Below are positions 1-13,600 of a stretch of 64,000 nt of DNA, in pieces. Source of the DNA: Sipunculus nudus (Eukaryota > Annelida > Sipuncula > Golfingiida > Sipunculidae); the NCBI GenBank assembly GCA_026874595.1, contig CM049306.1, positions 61,014,019-61,078,018 on the forward strand. Reading direction: 5' to 3'. The notes beneath the pieces are model-generated. The model had not been told where the DNA came from, did no database searches, and saw only the letters and a list, made by a program, of their open reading frames with translations. Made by a program: the position numbers and the translations under genes. Position 1 is the first letter of the stretch, and each line of letters begins with the position of its first letter.

Positions 1-1525
1 AATAAATAGTTTTGAAATAATTCTGATGTTACATGCAATATGTTGCTCCAAAGTTCTCCTTTTACTAAGGCCTAAAATGCATGGATGCAAAAACTATGAC
101 TGTATATACAGTCAAGCCCGCTTATTGTCATGTCAATGGTGCATGCTTAAATTATGATAATAACCAGGATGTGATATTATGCGGGCTTCAACATCAATGT
201 CCTTTTGAGTCAAAGAAAAAGCGATATGTCTAATGATATTAAATAAATCGTCAATAAAAAGGAAAAAGAAACATTTATGAATATTTTTTAAAGCACGACG
301 GCATATAAAATTACGTTTATGCGGACCTGACAATTTATTTCCTGTAAGTTTTATGCCGCAATAACTGACTAAAATTCAACTTGCCAACAAAAAGGGACGT
401 AGCGTCTGGGTCATGAGCTCAAATGTGTGGAAATATGCGGCACAGTTATAACGTTATGCATAGGCAAACTATTTTACTAGATAATTCTTTACCCACTATT
501 GCGCCTTATTTTCCTTACATGTAATGTATGACTCAAACTTCCATGATCATCTTTGTGATAGGACTGTTCGAGGAGCGGGTATCGTCAAGCCATTGTCAAC
601 ATTCTGAAGTTTCACGGTGATTGAGGTTTTCGACCAGGTATCTCCTCTAGTGCTCACAAAACCTCCAGCTTTTCGTTTACCCTTACAGGGGATTTCCAGT
701 CGTAAGCAAGGTTTACAGCTCGTGCTTCATATCATCCCAGTGAAATGTCACCGAGGTATAAACTGCGGTCTTTCAAAGGCCAGGAGTTCAATATGTTTGA
801 CATGTGATCGCAAACATTGCCTTTGATAATGTATAAAGAAATGCAATGATCTTAATTACCGTGGTATCTTAAGACGTTAATTTGCTAAGTGACGGGGAGT
901 GACCCTCATGCATCACTACACTTGCCTGCAGCACACGTGGGAGATGTGATGGTTTGATACGCCTGACCGAATACAGGCTTTGCCTCGTTGATTGAAAAGC
1001 ATGACAATAAACGGGATTATGACAATCTTCCATGATATTAAACGGTCAGATTTACTATTGTTTATATAGGAAATGGTTTGGGAATTCAGATTTTTGTGAC
1101 AACAAACAGGATTTTCTATTAACCAATATGACACACAATGGGCTTGACTGTATATAGATAACAGAACTATCACAAATGCATTGAATGAACACATTACATG
1201 ATTAAAGAATTCACAAAATCAACTGATGTAAATGTATAAACACTTAAACAAATTTTGCTAGTCACAATACACATCAATCATGGCACAAAATATGTATGTA
1301 TAATAAATATATCACATTTATGCTCCTCATAATGACTTCATTATAAGCATTTTACAATAAACATAGTTAGGCAGTATGAAATTGGTACTTCATAGTACAG
1401 CTTTTCATGTATATCATGAATATCAGGATACAATATCATGAGTGATGATTTTCAATATTGCATTTCAATACCATCTACATTCCAGTATTCACTTTTATTT
1501 TTGCCTGTAAGACCTATGACCTCAC
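1..1525. other. Intronic/flanking DNA left of exon 11
   Basis: A+T-rich unique-looking sequence, presumably intron 11. I see no recognisable exon, repeat family or RNA gene. Short open frames here (for example 617-826 plus) show no motif. Confidence 0.4.
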
Positions 1526-1621
1526 CTTTTCCTGTTACAGTTTGGGCAATGGCATTCCTCCATGTTAGGCTTGGTACCTTGCAGGATGTGCCTCATTGTC
1601 TCCTTGAACTGGACTTCGAAG
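1526..1621 (-). CDS. FAM193A: FAM193 exon 11 (residues 431-462), last exon in window
   Basis: Acceptor tttgcttag|CTTCGA; donor AAAAG|GTGAGG. Encodes FKETMRHILQGTKP and a Cys cluster, EECHCPNCNRKR, matching the FAM193A region just before its second Cys-rich segment. Ends in phase 2. I could not find the next exon in 1-1525. Confidence 0.9.
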
Positions 1622-4600
1622 CTAAGCAAAGAAAACAAAATGTTAGTATCAAAACACTTAGTCAAAGTGGGGTCATTTGCACATTGAGTATATGTTTCCC
1701 TGGTATAATTTGTCTTCCTGCTCACAACTGAAAGCTTATATAATCTATTAGTAAATGTAGTGTAGCTGAATCTCTCTAAATTGTTTTCAACAAAGCATTC
1801 AGAGATATCAATGCGAATCACTTATAGTATGCATTCATTTTTTATTCTCTTCTCATCTTTGGAGGAATTCCCTTTCAGCTAACATAAAATACATGTCCTC
1901 CCAAAGAATTACAAGTTCACAGCTCTTATAAGAGAGAATATTTAGACCAGGCTAGCTTTTTTATCTAGTAACAATACATGGCTTAACTGCATGGCTTTGA
2001 ATAAAGATGACAGACACACCTGGTCAATGGCTCAGCCTTCATCTCTGACTTTTATACAACCACAGCAGCAGTTTCAGATACTAATTATTAAGGAAGTTGT
2101 AGCATTATTTCAGTAAGCCTGCCATATAATGGTTATTTAGATATGCCTATTGTTTTAATCAATAATTAGGCATGTCAGCTGTTTTATTATTAGGTATGCC
2201 CACTGTTTTTACCATTATTTAGGGATGCATGCTGTTTTGACCAACACTAGTCATAACTGCTGTTTTAATCACTGTTTAGCAGGGTTGGGGGGGGGGGGGG
2301 GGGATTACATTGTAAATGTATGCAATTATGATTATGACTACTTAAATTCGAATGATAAAAATTACTATTACATGAAATATCAGTGTAGCTAATTATAATT
2401 ATAATTACTTTTACATGTTATCATGTCAGCACTATATTTATTACCAGATTATATGTATATCCACTCAATATAAGTCTGATATGACTACTGTGGTTGGCTT
2501 TATATTAACAGGGCTCAATTTTCGCGCTCAAGCAACTTTTGATAGTTTCACAGGGTTCAATTTTTGCGATAGGGCGTATATTTAAATTTTAATAAAACTC
2601 TCTATTACACAAAGTTACCTGATTGTATCCCCCCATTAACCATGCTCACGGCCCATGAATGTTTTGGTAAACTAAATAACGGGCATTTCCCCACTCTGGT
2701 CAGAGTTAATTACCACAGGGCATTTCCCCACAATGAGTACAAAATGATGCTCATGTTTTGCTCAAATAACAATAACCGTCACTGCCGTAACCTGGCGATG
2801 TCACTTCGCAGGGGCATTGGTTTCACAGCTTGGCCATTACATATCACTATAAATAGGCCCCCTTTCTCTACCTTGATCATATCGAGTTGGATTACGTTAT
2901 CAAAACATGGTTCAGTGGATATAACAAGTTGGTTGTGGAAGTTGCCATCCCTGAAGTGGCCGCGCAAGAAAGGTCTGCCTGATCCCCGTGAGTGTGAATG
3001 TGAAGAAAGAGCAGAGTCATTCCAAGTGGCAAATGATCAGATCAACCGACAGCTGACAGCGTAAGCAGGGAGAGTACAAGCAGTTTGACCAAGACAAACG
3101 GCTTGCGATCGCAAAGCCTGTCTTCAACATCTGACCAGAACTGTAGGTTGAGAACCAAGCATTTTTATATAAAACTTGACTGTGGACATGTCGCACGCTG
3201 TGATCAACATTATCATCATTTGGATTATAGTTATTTTCCACTAATGCCCACTATCGTTCCGTGGTGACTATGACAGAGACTATTTCCCAATGACAGCAAG
3301 GTTTCATAACTGCGTTGTTTTAATTCCATTGTTTTTTTTCCAATACTGCGAATATCGTGAATTTGAAACCACAGCAAATAACAAACCAACCACAGTAATT
3401 ATTATTTTGCATCAAAAGCTACTTTTAGTTTAAACAGAATCACTTTAAAACGTAGTGAAAAGTAATAACAGTAATCATCTATGATTATGATCATTTTTTT
3501 CAATTTAACTGACTACAATTACAATTACTCTACTCTGAAACAAAAATGTAATTGATAACTGTTACATTTTAAAATTCAACCATTTTTTGATTACAACTGA
3601 ATACAACTACTGATTATGATTATCCCAACCTTGCTGTTTACTGAGTTACTCAAGACTGCTACCCTGAAATCCCTCCCTCCATGACTTACTTATGAGCTGA
3701 GCTTCCTCCGTTACTGGTCTCCTCTCCCCCGTTATCCTGCAAGATGGTCTGTTCTAGCAATTTGCGCTGTGCCCTGAAAAACTCCCAATCCTCCTTCAGC
3801 ATCTTCTGCTTAGCCTTCATTGCAGCCTGAAGGAACATGACTCATGTGTTAAAACACTGAACACTCAATATCAGGAAGGTGTCTCCACTCATGTAACTTG
3901 GGCCTCATAGCAGCAGAACAATCATAATTTCACAGACAAAATAGTTATCTTACTGAAATGTATTACAGAGTATGGCTCTTGTGAATCCAAGCAACATCTT
4001 GGAAGCATTTGGTCATTATGATCTTACACCCTGATGGTTAATGTTACAAAATTAGGAGTATACACAAATGTGTGAATTGGAGCTTAATAACAGACTGAAG
4101 TGATTTTAATCCTTATCTTACTGCACCAATCATTTCAGCATTTCTGGCTATAGCAGAATCAACTGATACCACTGAGTCAAACAGTACATTTTGGTAAATC
4201 TGACACAGAAGAAGATACAACTCCTGAAACTCTGGATTAATGAAAATTAATTTTGATATCTGTAGTGGTATAATTTATGATGCCAGAATAATGACACACT
4301 TCAACTCATAAAAATATTTTTTTGGCTGTGATTTCTGAAAACATTAACAAATGAAACAAAGACGTCTCTAAGAAATCAATCCTTTAATACATTTTGATCT
4401 CTGCTTCTTAAATGTGAACTGAATACACAGAACAACAGGGAAGAGACCAAGATCAGCCATACCTGCTGTTCATGATATTCTTCTAAATGTTGCTGGCAGT
4501 CCCTCCAGACAACGGAGATCACAGACATCTCATCATCAAACTTCAGGTAGCGGTGCAGAATGTTTGGATATGCATCTTCATGGTAGGGCTCTTTAGAAGC

Positions 4601-7600
4601 CGCTCCCAATCTGTTAATCATGACAACATGGTGCATCAAGAATATAAATATTCACAAAATCAACCACAAAGATCAACACAATAGAACTTATTATTAATGT
4701 ATTTAGCAATAAAATTTAGTCACAGTTACATTACATATTTATAAATTTTAACACAGAAATACTCAAAATAAGTGAAAATCCTGTTTTTCTGTTCTGTTGA
4801 AATTTTACATTTGTTTTCCTTGTCCATGAACATCTTTGCTAATTCACCATCTCCCTAATCTGCTGAGCTCCTTTAAATAAAATCAGCCTATATTTGTGTT
4901 TAAAAAGTATGATAAGATATGACACACTATTTCTAGTACATGCTGAACCTGGCTGTTACAGATATCACTCACCTGAGCTGGGTTATGAGCATAGGCAGGG
5001 AATTCTGTACAAGAGGGTCAGTATAGATGATACTTTGAAACAGGTGCTTGTTGTGGAGTTCCCAGGTCAGGTTAAATCTCTTCAAATGCTCCTTCTCCTA
5101 AAGGTACACCAAAACACCCTAAACAACTAGTCATGTGTAACATACAAAACAGTCTATATATGTCCTTAAAAACATACAAATTTAGACAGTCTATGCAACT
5201 AGACAGACAGTCACATAAAAAACTTGCATAATTCATTAGAGGACAGTTAACACTGGAGGTTGAGAAAAGCACACTTCATATCACGAGAAGGAAGTTTGAC
5301 ATAACTGGTCTACTTCTATAAAGTACTAGTCTGCTGGAAGAATCAAGTACACAGGTTTTAAACTGCTTACAATGTGAGACAAAATCTGCAAAATTAACAG
5401 CTGATTTAATAATTGAGTGTAATTCCATCTCCCATGCTGATAAAATCAACACACAATGGAACACTAATTTATGGCATAATGTGCCATTTATCAGCAAGAA
5501 AAGATATACATCCATAAGGCCATACTTATTTAATTTTTCGTTTCTTAGACCCGCCGACCCTAAATTGTGACAATTTGGAAAATAAATATAACAGTGTCCC
5601 TGTCGTTATTTTTTTGCCGCCGTTATAAAATGTGTCCATGAGTCGTCATATAAATCCCCTTAAAAAAGTAAACTTGCAGTCACTTCTACAAAATGCGACA
5701 CACACGACAGAGTGGGTCGTTTTTTAAGTCACTGCATTTGCCGTGCCCAGTTGGTGAAACATTTCCCTTGTCTTTTTCATGATCATCTAAAATCCAAGGA
5801 TCTGCGGAGATAAAAAGATTTTCTTCGTCGCTCTTCCTCAAGTCAAACCGTTCAAATGTTCTCCTTCATACTTTCACGTTTCTTCACGATCTTACCCGAT
5901 TTCAGTTTTATGTTCTTCTTGTCATGATGGACTGCTTACGTTCAAAAACATTAAAGGTGCTGAATATACCGGCTTCTGTGGCTCAGGGGTAGAGCGCAGG
6001 GCTCAAAGTCAGGAGATCGTGAGTTCAAATCTCAGCCGAGCCGGTGAGATCTTTCACGGTCGACCCCTACCCAGGGTGAGCGCTCTGCAGGCTCAATGTG
6101 GAGACTGTACCCAACAGTCGGGTTTCACTCACAAAGGAGTGCGCCTTTCGGGGGTTCCTCGGTGTTATGACCCACCAATGGGGATGAGACACACCCAGGA
6201 CCCGCAGGAGTGATTTACCGAGCCTGGATTTCTTGATAAAATTAGCTACTTTCGATTATTTGGATAACCGATCGCTGTGTGTATGCTTGTGGCATTGCTT
6301 TTGAGAGCACAGGAATTGTTGCACACGGACAATTTCCCGCCATGAAATCACATGAATGAAACTTAACGCCCATGCGTGTAGTATCCTATGAATCTCTGAT
6401 TGGCTCTCTTTCTAGGGCTGCTGGGCGGGGTCTCTTTCCGCCAATCGCATTGAAGCCCTGACAGGTCTTCATATGCAAATAAAATCTTAACTCTCAATCA
6501 AATACTCACGCAATAAAATACTAACAAGGGACCTATGGGTCACTGTGCTCAGCTGACGTTAACCTTGAAGGTAAAAATCTAAATAATATCTAATGGAGAT
6601 AAAGTGTAAGAGGAAGAGGTAATAAAGGCCATGGTTGGTTTATATGATTGGTTTGTTTGATGAGCAAGAAATTGTTGCAAAAAATATTTTGTGACCTGAC
6701 CATGTGTTTCCTAATGTTGAAACTAAAGCATGTGAGCAGTTTGTGAACAAATGATCTGTACTATTACCATGATCATTAGTTGGTTTTTTGATTAACTGTT
6801 GACATTTCAGTAGTTTACACATTTGTTCAATTGAATCTATTTTTTTGTATAATATATATTATTAAATATATATGTATTTTTTTTATGAAATGTATACAGT
6901 TGAAATATAGCTAATTAACAACATAAAACAGGGCAAACAAAGCCTGATCTCAAATTCTGCTGAGGCAGGAAAATAATGAACAAATGTTTGTATTAAATCC
7001 TGATTTTTTTATCACATCAATTATTTTCTAATCTAAGTTTATATTTCTATACATTTCCAATATAACATATATATCTGAATATAAAAGTTGATTCATAATT
7101 CTCAATTGCATCATCATAAATCTCAATCTTGTCAGATAACACCACATCATGCATACAAATGTTTATTTATTTTTTACCACAAAAATATATCTTTTAAATC
7201 TGTAAAACAATAAATATCTAAAAATAATACTTGATTTAGATTTCACAATTTTTAATTGTGTCTTTATTTATCCATAATGTGCTTCATATTTTATAATAAT
7301 TTAAGCATACTGATGGGTTCATTTATATTTGTTGAAATCATTTAAAAGAAAATTGATTTCTTTAAAAATGCTACATTACACATTGCATTTTTCTGGATTA
7401 CACCTTGAATTATTTTTTCAAGGAAAGTTTTTGCATATCGGAGTGGAAAGAGCATTACAATTAAGGAGATACAGTGAAAACAATAACAGTTACTGCATAA
7501 CACTTGGGGGGGGGGGGGGATTTAGACAAACTAAATATTTATGATTACATGCAGTGAAAATTAAATCAATGGTGCTTACAGGGAAAAAACGTGCCATGGT

Positions 7601-10600
7601 CAAAGTTGGGCAAAATTTAAGGTACTGATTTTTTTTTATGCTAATAACTTAAAAAATTTACAAAATTCAGATCTAATTTTGGGTAAACAATTGAATCTTA
7701 ATTAAACATAGTTATATACTTGACAAAATTGACTCTAGTTTCAAAATTTTTCATGTTAAGTGAGTTATTATTTTTCCTGATTTTTTACAAAGTCCATTAT
7801 GTTTGGGCCCATAACTTTTTTAAATTATATAATACTGACTTAATATCTGGCATGTACATAGAAACTATATAGAGGAATTTTTATGGTAAATATGAGGAAA
7901 AACAGATGAGTGGTTTTGATATTAGGCAGTCCTGAAGTGTGAAAATAGGATTTTAATAAAAAATTGAGGTTTTTCCTTAATTTCTCAAAGGAACGAAGTC
8001 GCAAAGACCCAGTTTTCGGCTTGGTAGGAGATCTTGGAGACATAAAACATTATGCTGAATTTGGGATTCCTAGGTCTTACGGTTTCAAAACGTGCCACAT
8101 CTATAGACGGATGGACGGACGGATGGACAGACGGACGGACGACGGACAATGGACCACGACTATAGCTCAGATGACTTATAGTCAGCTGAGCTAAAAATAG
8201 CACTGGGCACATGTGTGTTGTTTTCAGAATGGCAAATACCGCGTTATGTACCGCTACCACGTTATACCCCTATTTTAAGGGCTCCGAAGTGTCTATCAAG
8301 TGACAGATGTACAAACCTTGTTGCAAACATTCTGAAATGATGTTCATCAATATATACTTACATATGATATATTTGTTTATATTAGCTTGATTTTTTCCCA
8401 CCTTGCAACTTACGTATGATATATTTGTTTATATTAGCTTGATTTTTTCCCACCTTGCAATTGTTTACATTTCTGAGGGGTAAAGTTTTACCTCATTTGA
8501 TATATTTGATTAAATTTCCGATGGGTATATTTTTACCAGATTTTTTATATAGTATTTTTTATTTTGTGTTTCTGAGGGCATTTTTTTCAATGATTGACAA
8601 CAGATAGATCCTATCTTAAAGATTATTTCAGTGATATTTTAAATAAAAAGGACTTTGCTTATTTTCTGACTGGGTGACCCTGATGAACCTTGATGTGCGC
8701 TTAATCATTTTTCATGGCTATTTTCATTTGCCTGAACTTTCCTTTATTGGTTGTAAGCTTTGTATTTCCACTGACCATAAAATATACTTCAAAATTAACA
8801 GTTTATTTTGCAACCAGTCTCCTGTACAGGTCACTTTAAACTTCCCAGCTGTTTTAGTAAGAAAGTGGACTGATTGGTTTTTCAAAAATATTAATTAAGT
8901 GGAAATTATTAATTTATCAATTGTTAATATAAATTGATAAATATTTATTTAAAAAGTAGAAAAATCATGATTTTTTTTACCAACCCTTCTAGAAAGTATT
9001 GAGGATATCCTGCAGATACAGAAAATACTATAGTTCACTTGACATTGTAGAAGGGCACATATAGTTCCTATATATTCATTTCATCATTTGTAAAATTTAT
9101 ATGGAAAAAATGGCACTTTTCATTTTTTAAATTTTGAATTATATTTATTTTTATTTTCCCTCCTCCTCCCCACCACTTTTCATTTCTTTGTCCGATAAAC
9201 TTTTTATTAAATAAGTAAGGCCTAATTATAACATTTCCTGTGGGTTACATAAAGTGGATTAAATATTAATGTAATTAATGCATCTAATCACCCTTCAATT
9301 AAGACATCTCTAATATATTATTATTATTATTATTATATTGCTGTGTGTAAACCTACCAATTCTGTAAGGAATGAAGCGAGTGTCTTGGCAGCAGCACACA
9401 GATTGGAGTACTCTTCTAACAGCATCGAGACAAACTGTTTGGCCTGAGGTGGCGTCTTGTGGCCAGAAGTCAGCTGTTTCAGGAGCCGCACCTTCATTTC
9501 TATTACATACTCCCGTCCCTGAGACTCCAGGCGCTGGTATAGCTGATGGGGATCTCTGGTCACAAGCCTGTAGCATAAGACAAGCAAAGACTATCTATGG
9601 TGGAAATCACCCACATGCAAGTGTTTGTTAACGTCTCTGTGTAATAGGATGATCTGACATACCTGGCAGATGTGTGGGATCAAGCCAGTTGTTGATGCTC
9701 ACAAAATAAACATTTAATCACATCACCAAGAAAACAAACTTCATCACTGAGTGTGTACCGATACAACCCTTATCTGATAATCATTTTTCCCAATATATGT
9801 TCCAAAAGAACCAGGATACTGTCCAAAGATCCATAAAAAGTCACCAGGCTCCACATTTTGTGTCATTATAGATCTACCTGATAAAGCATATTTTTTGCTC
9901 ACTTGTTCAGAAATCTATATTCTATGTAAACAAGTAACCCATGGGTCATGACGCTCAGCTGACCGGCATGTTGACAATATGTCCTTGCACAGGCAACTAA
10001 TTAAGATAATGTAGGTGGCACCATCGTTCATGCATATTAGCACACCAAATCTGAGGACAATTAAACTAGCCTTTCCAGAGGAATATGGCAATTTTTGTGT
10101 ATTTTCATTATTTCTGGGGTGCTCATACATACCCCAAAACTCTAAGAATATAGGTCAGAGTGACCCAATTTCAGGTTTCTTGGGAGAACTTTTGAGGAAC
10201 TCTCAGTTTGTTATGATATGTGCCCTACTTTGGTGTCAAATTTTCAGTTATTCTTAAAGGGTGCTTATAAGCCCATTAGCTCAGAGAATATGTGTAACAG
10301 GGACTTATTTCAAGTTTCCAAGGAGACTTTTCATGGACCTCCCAGGATTTCAGGTTAGAAGATTCAAGGTCCAATGGTTATGATTTGTGCCCTGCTTTGG
10401 TATCAAATTTTCAATTATGCTAGGGGGTGCTTACAAATAAGCCCCGTAGCTCAGAAAATATGGGTAACAAAGACCTAATTTTTCATGGCCCTCCGTGGAT
10501 GTCAAATAAGAAGATTCCAGGTCGAATGGTTCCGATTTGTGCCCTGTAAACAGATGATCGCATTTTTGAAGGTCTCAAAAATTAAGTAAAAATTCGTACA

Positions 10601-13600
10601 AAATTGAAAAAGTGCAGGTAGCGCCACCAGCCTGCAGGAACTGATGAAACATTCCATGATCAATATCCATGCAAAAAATTGTGGTGATCAATGCAATAGT
10701 TGTTCAGATACTTGAGCTTTTGTATCAAATTTTTCATTATTCTGGGGGGTACTTCAGAGCCCCATACCTTGAAGAATATGGGTAACAGAGACCTAATTTC
10801 AGGTTTCCATGGAGATTTTTCATGGACCTCCCTAGATATGAAGTTAAAAGATTCCAGAACCAACAGTTACGATTTATGCCTAGTCGGACAGACAGATGGA
10901 GGGACAGACGCCAGACAAAGAGTGATCGCTATAGCTCAGATGACTTTCAGTCAGCTGAGCTAAAAAGAAACATGTTCTGGTATAATACAGAATATTTTAA
11001 TCTGACATTATTGCACATTTTCTTGCTGATACACATAAACAAGGCCTACAGGCCTAATGCGAACCTGTGCAAAGTTTGGGAGTATGAATGGAGGTTTATT
11101 TTTAAATTTAATATTGATCCTTTTAAGTCCTGCATATCTACCTCAGTCATTATGATTTCAGCAAAATGGACATTTCGGACCTGCAAGTTTCAGACTAGGA
11201 CATTTTAAAACTAGAATATGGGTAGTCAAGCGACTATGTGTATCCACAGAAATCAGAGTGGGATGGGTGAAGTGAGGCATGGATTAAGTGGCAAAGGGAA
11301 TAGAGTGAGGTGTGTTGCATATTAGCATGGATGTCTGCAGCATAAACGTGAATGTAGGTGGTGCCACCTGTCATAAAATCGAGAAAATTGTCCAGGATGT
11401 ATAAACCTGCCAAATTTCAGGTGGATAAGTCAAACCACTGCTGAGATATGAGTGATATTATCCCAAGGCAGATGAACAGATGGACGGTGTTCATAAGTGG
11501 TTGCAGGTGGCGCCACCAGTTTTGCCTATGATGAAGAGGTATGCGAGATCTAAACACATGCAAAATTTTGGCCAAATTGGTCAAACAGTTCCCGAGATAT
11601 GAGCTTGGATGTCTGCAGAGTAAACGTGAATATAGGTGGCGCCACCTGTCATAAAATTGAGAAAGCTGTCCAGGATGTATAAACCTGCAAAATTTCAGGT
11701 GGAAAAGTCAAATCACTGCTGAGATATGAGTGATATTATCCCAAGGCAGATGATCAGGTGGATGCTGTGCATAAATGGTTGCAGGTGGCATCATCAGTTT
11801 TGCCTATGATGAAGAGCTATGTGAGATCTATACACATGCAAAATTTTGGCCTAATCGGTCAAACGGTTCCCTAGATATGAGCTTGGATGTCTGCAGAGTA
11901 AACGTGAATGTAGGTGACGCCATCTGTCATAAAATCGAGAAACCTGTCCAGGATGTATAAACCTGCAAATTTCATTTGGATAAGTCAAACCACTGCTGAG
12001 ATATGAGTAATTTTATCCCAAGGCAGATGAACAGATGGACGCTGTGCATAAGTGGTTGCAGGTGGCGCCACTAGTTTTGCTTATGATGAAGAGCTATGTG
12101 AGATCTATACACATGCAAGATTTTGGCCCAATCGGTCAAACGGTTCCCAAATATGAGCTTGGATGTCTGCAGAGTAAACGTGAATGTAGGTGGCGCCACC
12201 TGTCATAAAATCGAGAAAGCTGTCCTGGATGTATAAAACCTGCAAAATTTCAGGTGGATAAGCCAAACCACTGCTGAGATATGAGTAATTTTATCCCAAG
12301 GCAGATGAACAGATGGACGGTGTTCATAAGTGGTTGCAGGTGGTGCCATCAGTTTTGCTTATGATGAAGAGCTATGTAAGATCTATACACATGCAAAATT
12401 TTGGCCCAATCGGTCAGAAAGGTCAGAGGTCAACCAAAAATGAGGGCGCAGCAGTTCACATGTGACCTGATGATAAACCCAATTCGCTTAAAATGCAAAC
12501 CAAGTTTTTTCAAACAGTTGAAAGATATACCGTATTTATGCGTGTATAAGACGACCCCAATGTCGTGTCTTAAATTTTGATTCAAATTATTTTTCAGCAT
12601 CTTAAGTTGGAGCTGCCAGCTACTGAGGATCACTTTGTTGGCATAATGATCACTTTTACACTGATGATTGAAATGGGATTTTATAGTTCTTGATTCTTAA
12701 AATGGTCAATGGTATATTTTTTTTATGATGCTACAAGTGAAAACAGGAACGTAATATAGAAAGGTATGGTGCGGACCAAAACACATTAATTAAACATATC
12801 AAAGAATGAGTATTATGCAACAATTCAAATTAATATCATAAGAGACATTAAAGGGTCAATATTAGGGCCCAAATTTGGGTAATAAATTATTATCCAGGAG
12901 ATGGCACCTACTAAGAATTAACATGTCAAGAGAATGTGCATTACAGGGCATTGACACCTTCCTCTTTGAAAAAAATAAATTTATTTCAAAGAAATGTCAG
13001 TCTTCTGCATAATTTGAGAGAGATCACCCCAAACACCCACTGCATATCAGGGTCCACATCCACAAGTGGCTTAAGGTAGACAAGTGACAGCGCAGGAAAC
13101 CAAGGCTTCCATGATGCTTTACTTAACTAAGCTTCCTAATTTATTATTCCGTGTTAATCTTAAACTATCGAAAATTACATTTTCCTGGCCTGTCCACAAC
13201 CATGTCTAGGTCATCAAATTTTCCCACAAAATATATCACGTTTGCGTAAACGACGTCGGTCAGGTTCGAATTTATTCTGTTGTACCAGTGATGAAGGTAA
13301 AACCTAATAAGGTAATGACCCGGTAAGACTTTCGTGAAATACGTTATTTTACGACATTTAACTGTGTGCAAGTTCAATGCTACCTTGTAGAAACCAGGGT
13401 TTCCATTCGGTTACTATTTAATAGATCATTTCCCAAGAGGATATACGCACCAAATCCGGATTTCGTTATAAAATTGTGAGGAAATTCGTCATATTTATAT
13501 CCTGCGGAAACTCGGTCCCTTTTTTGAACTTTGTTGACCCGTTATAATATATTCATTTCTTGACGTAGTCCAATAATACAAGCTTGACAAACATTGAATT

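Noticed and set aside
617..826. Possible next FAM193 exon or separate exon on the plus strand
   Set aside because: The expected FAM193 residues after the CPNC cluster are not found on the minus strand, and the plus frame has no recognisable similarity.
5971..6043. Functional tRNA gene
   Set aside because: A and B boxes and acceptor-like ends are present, but the anticodon arm does not form and a SINE-like body follows.
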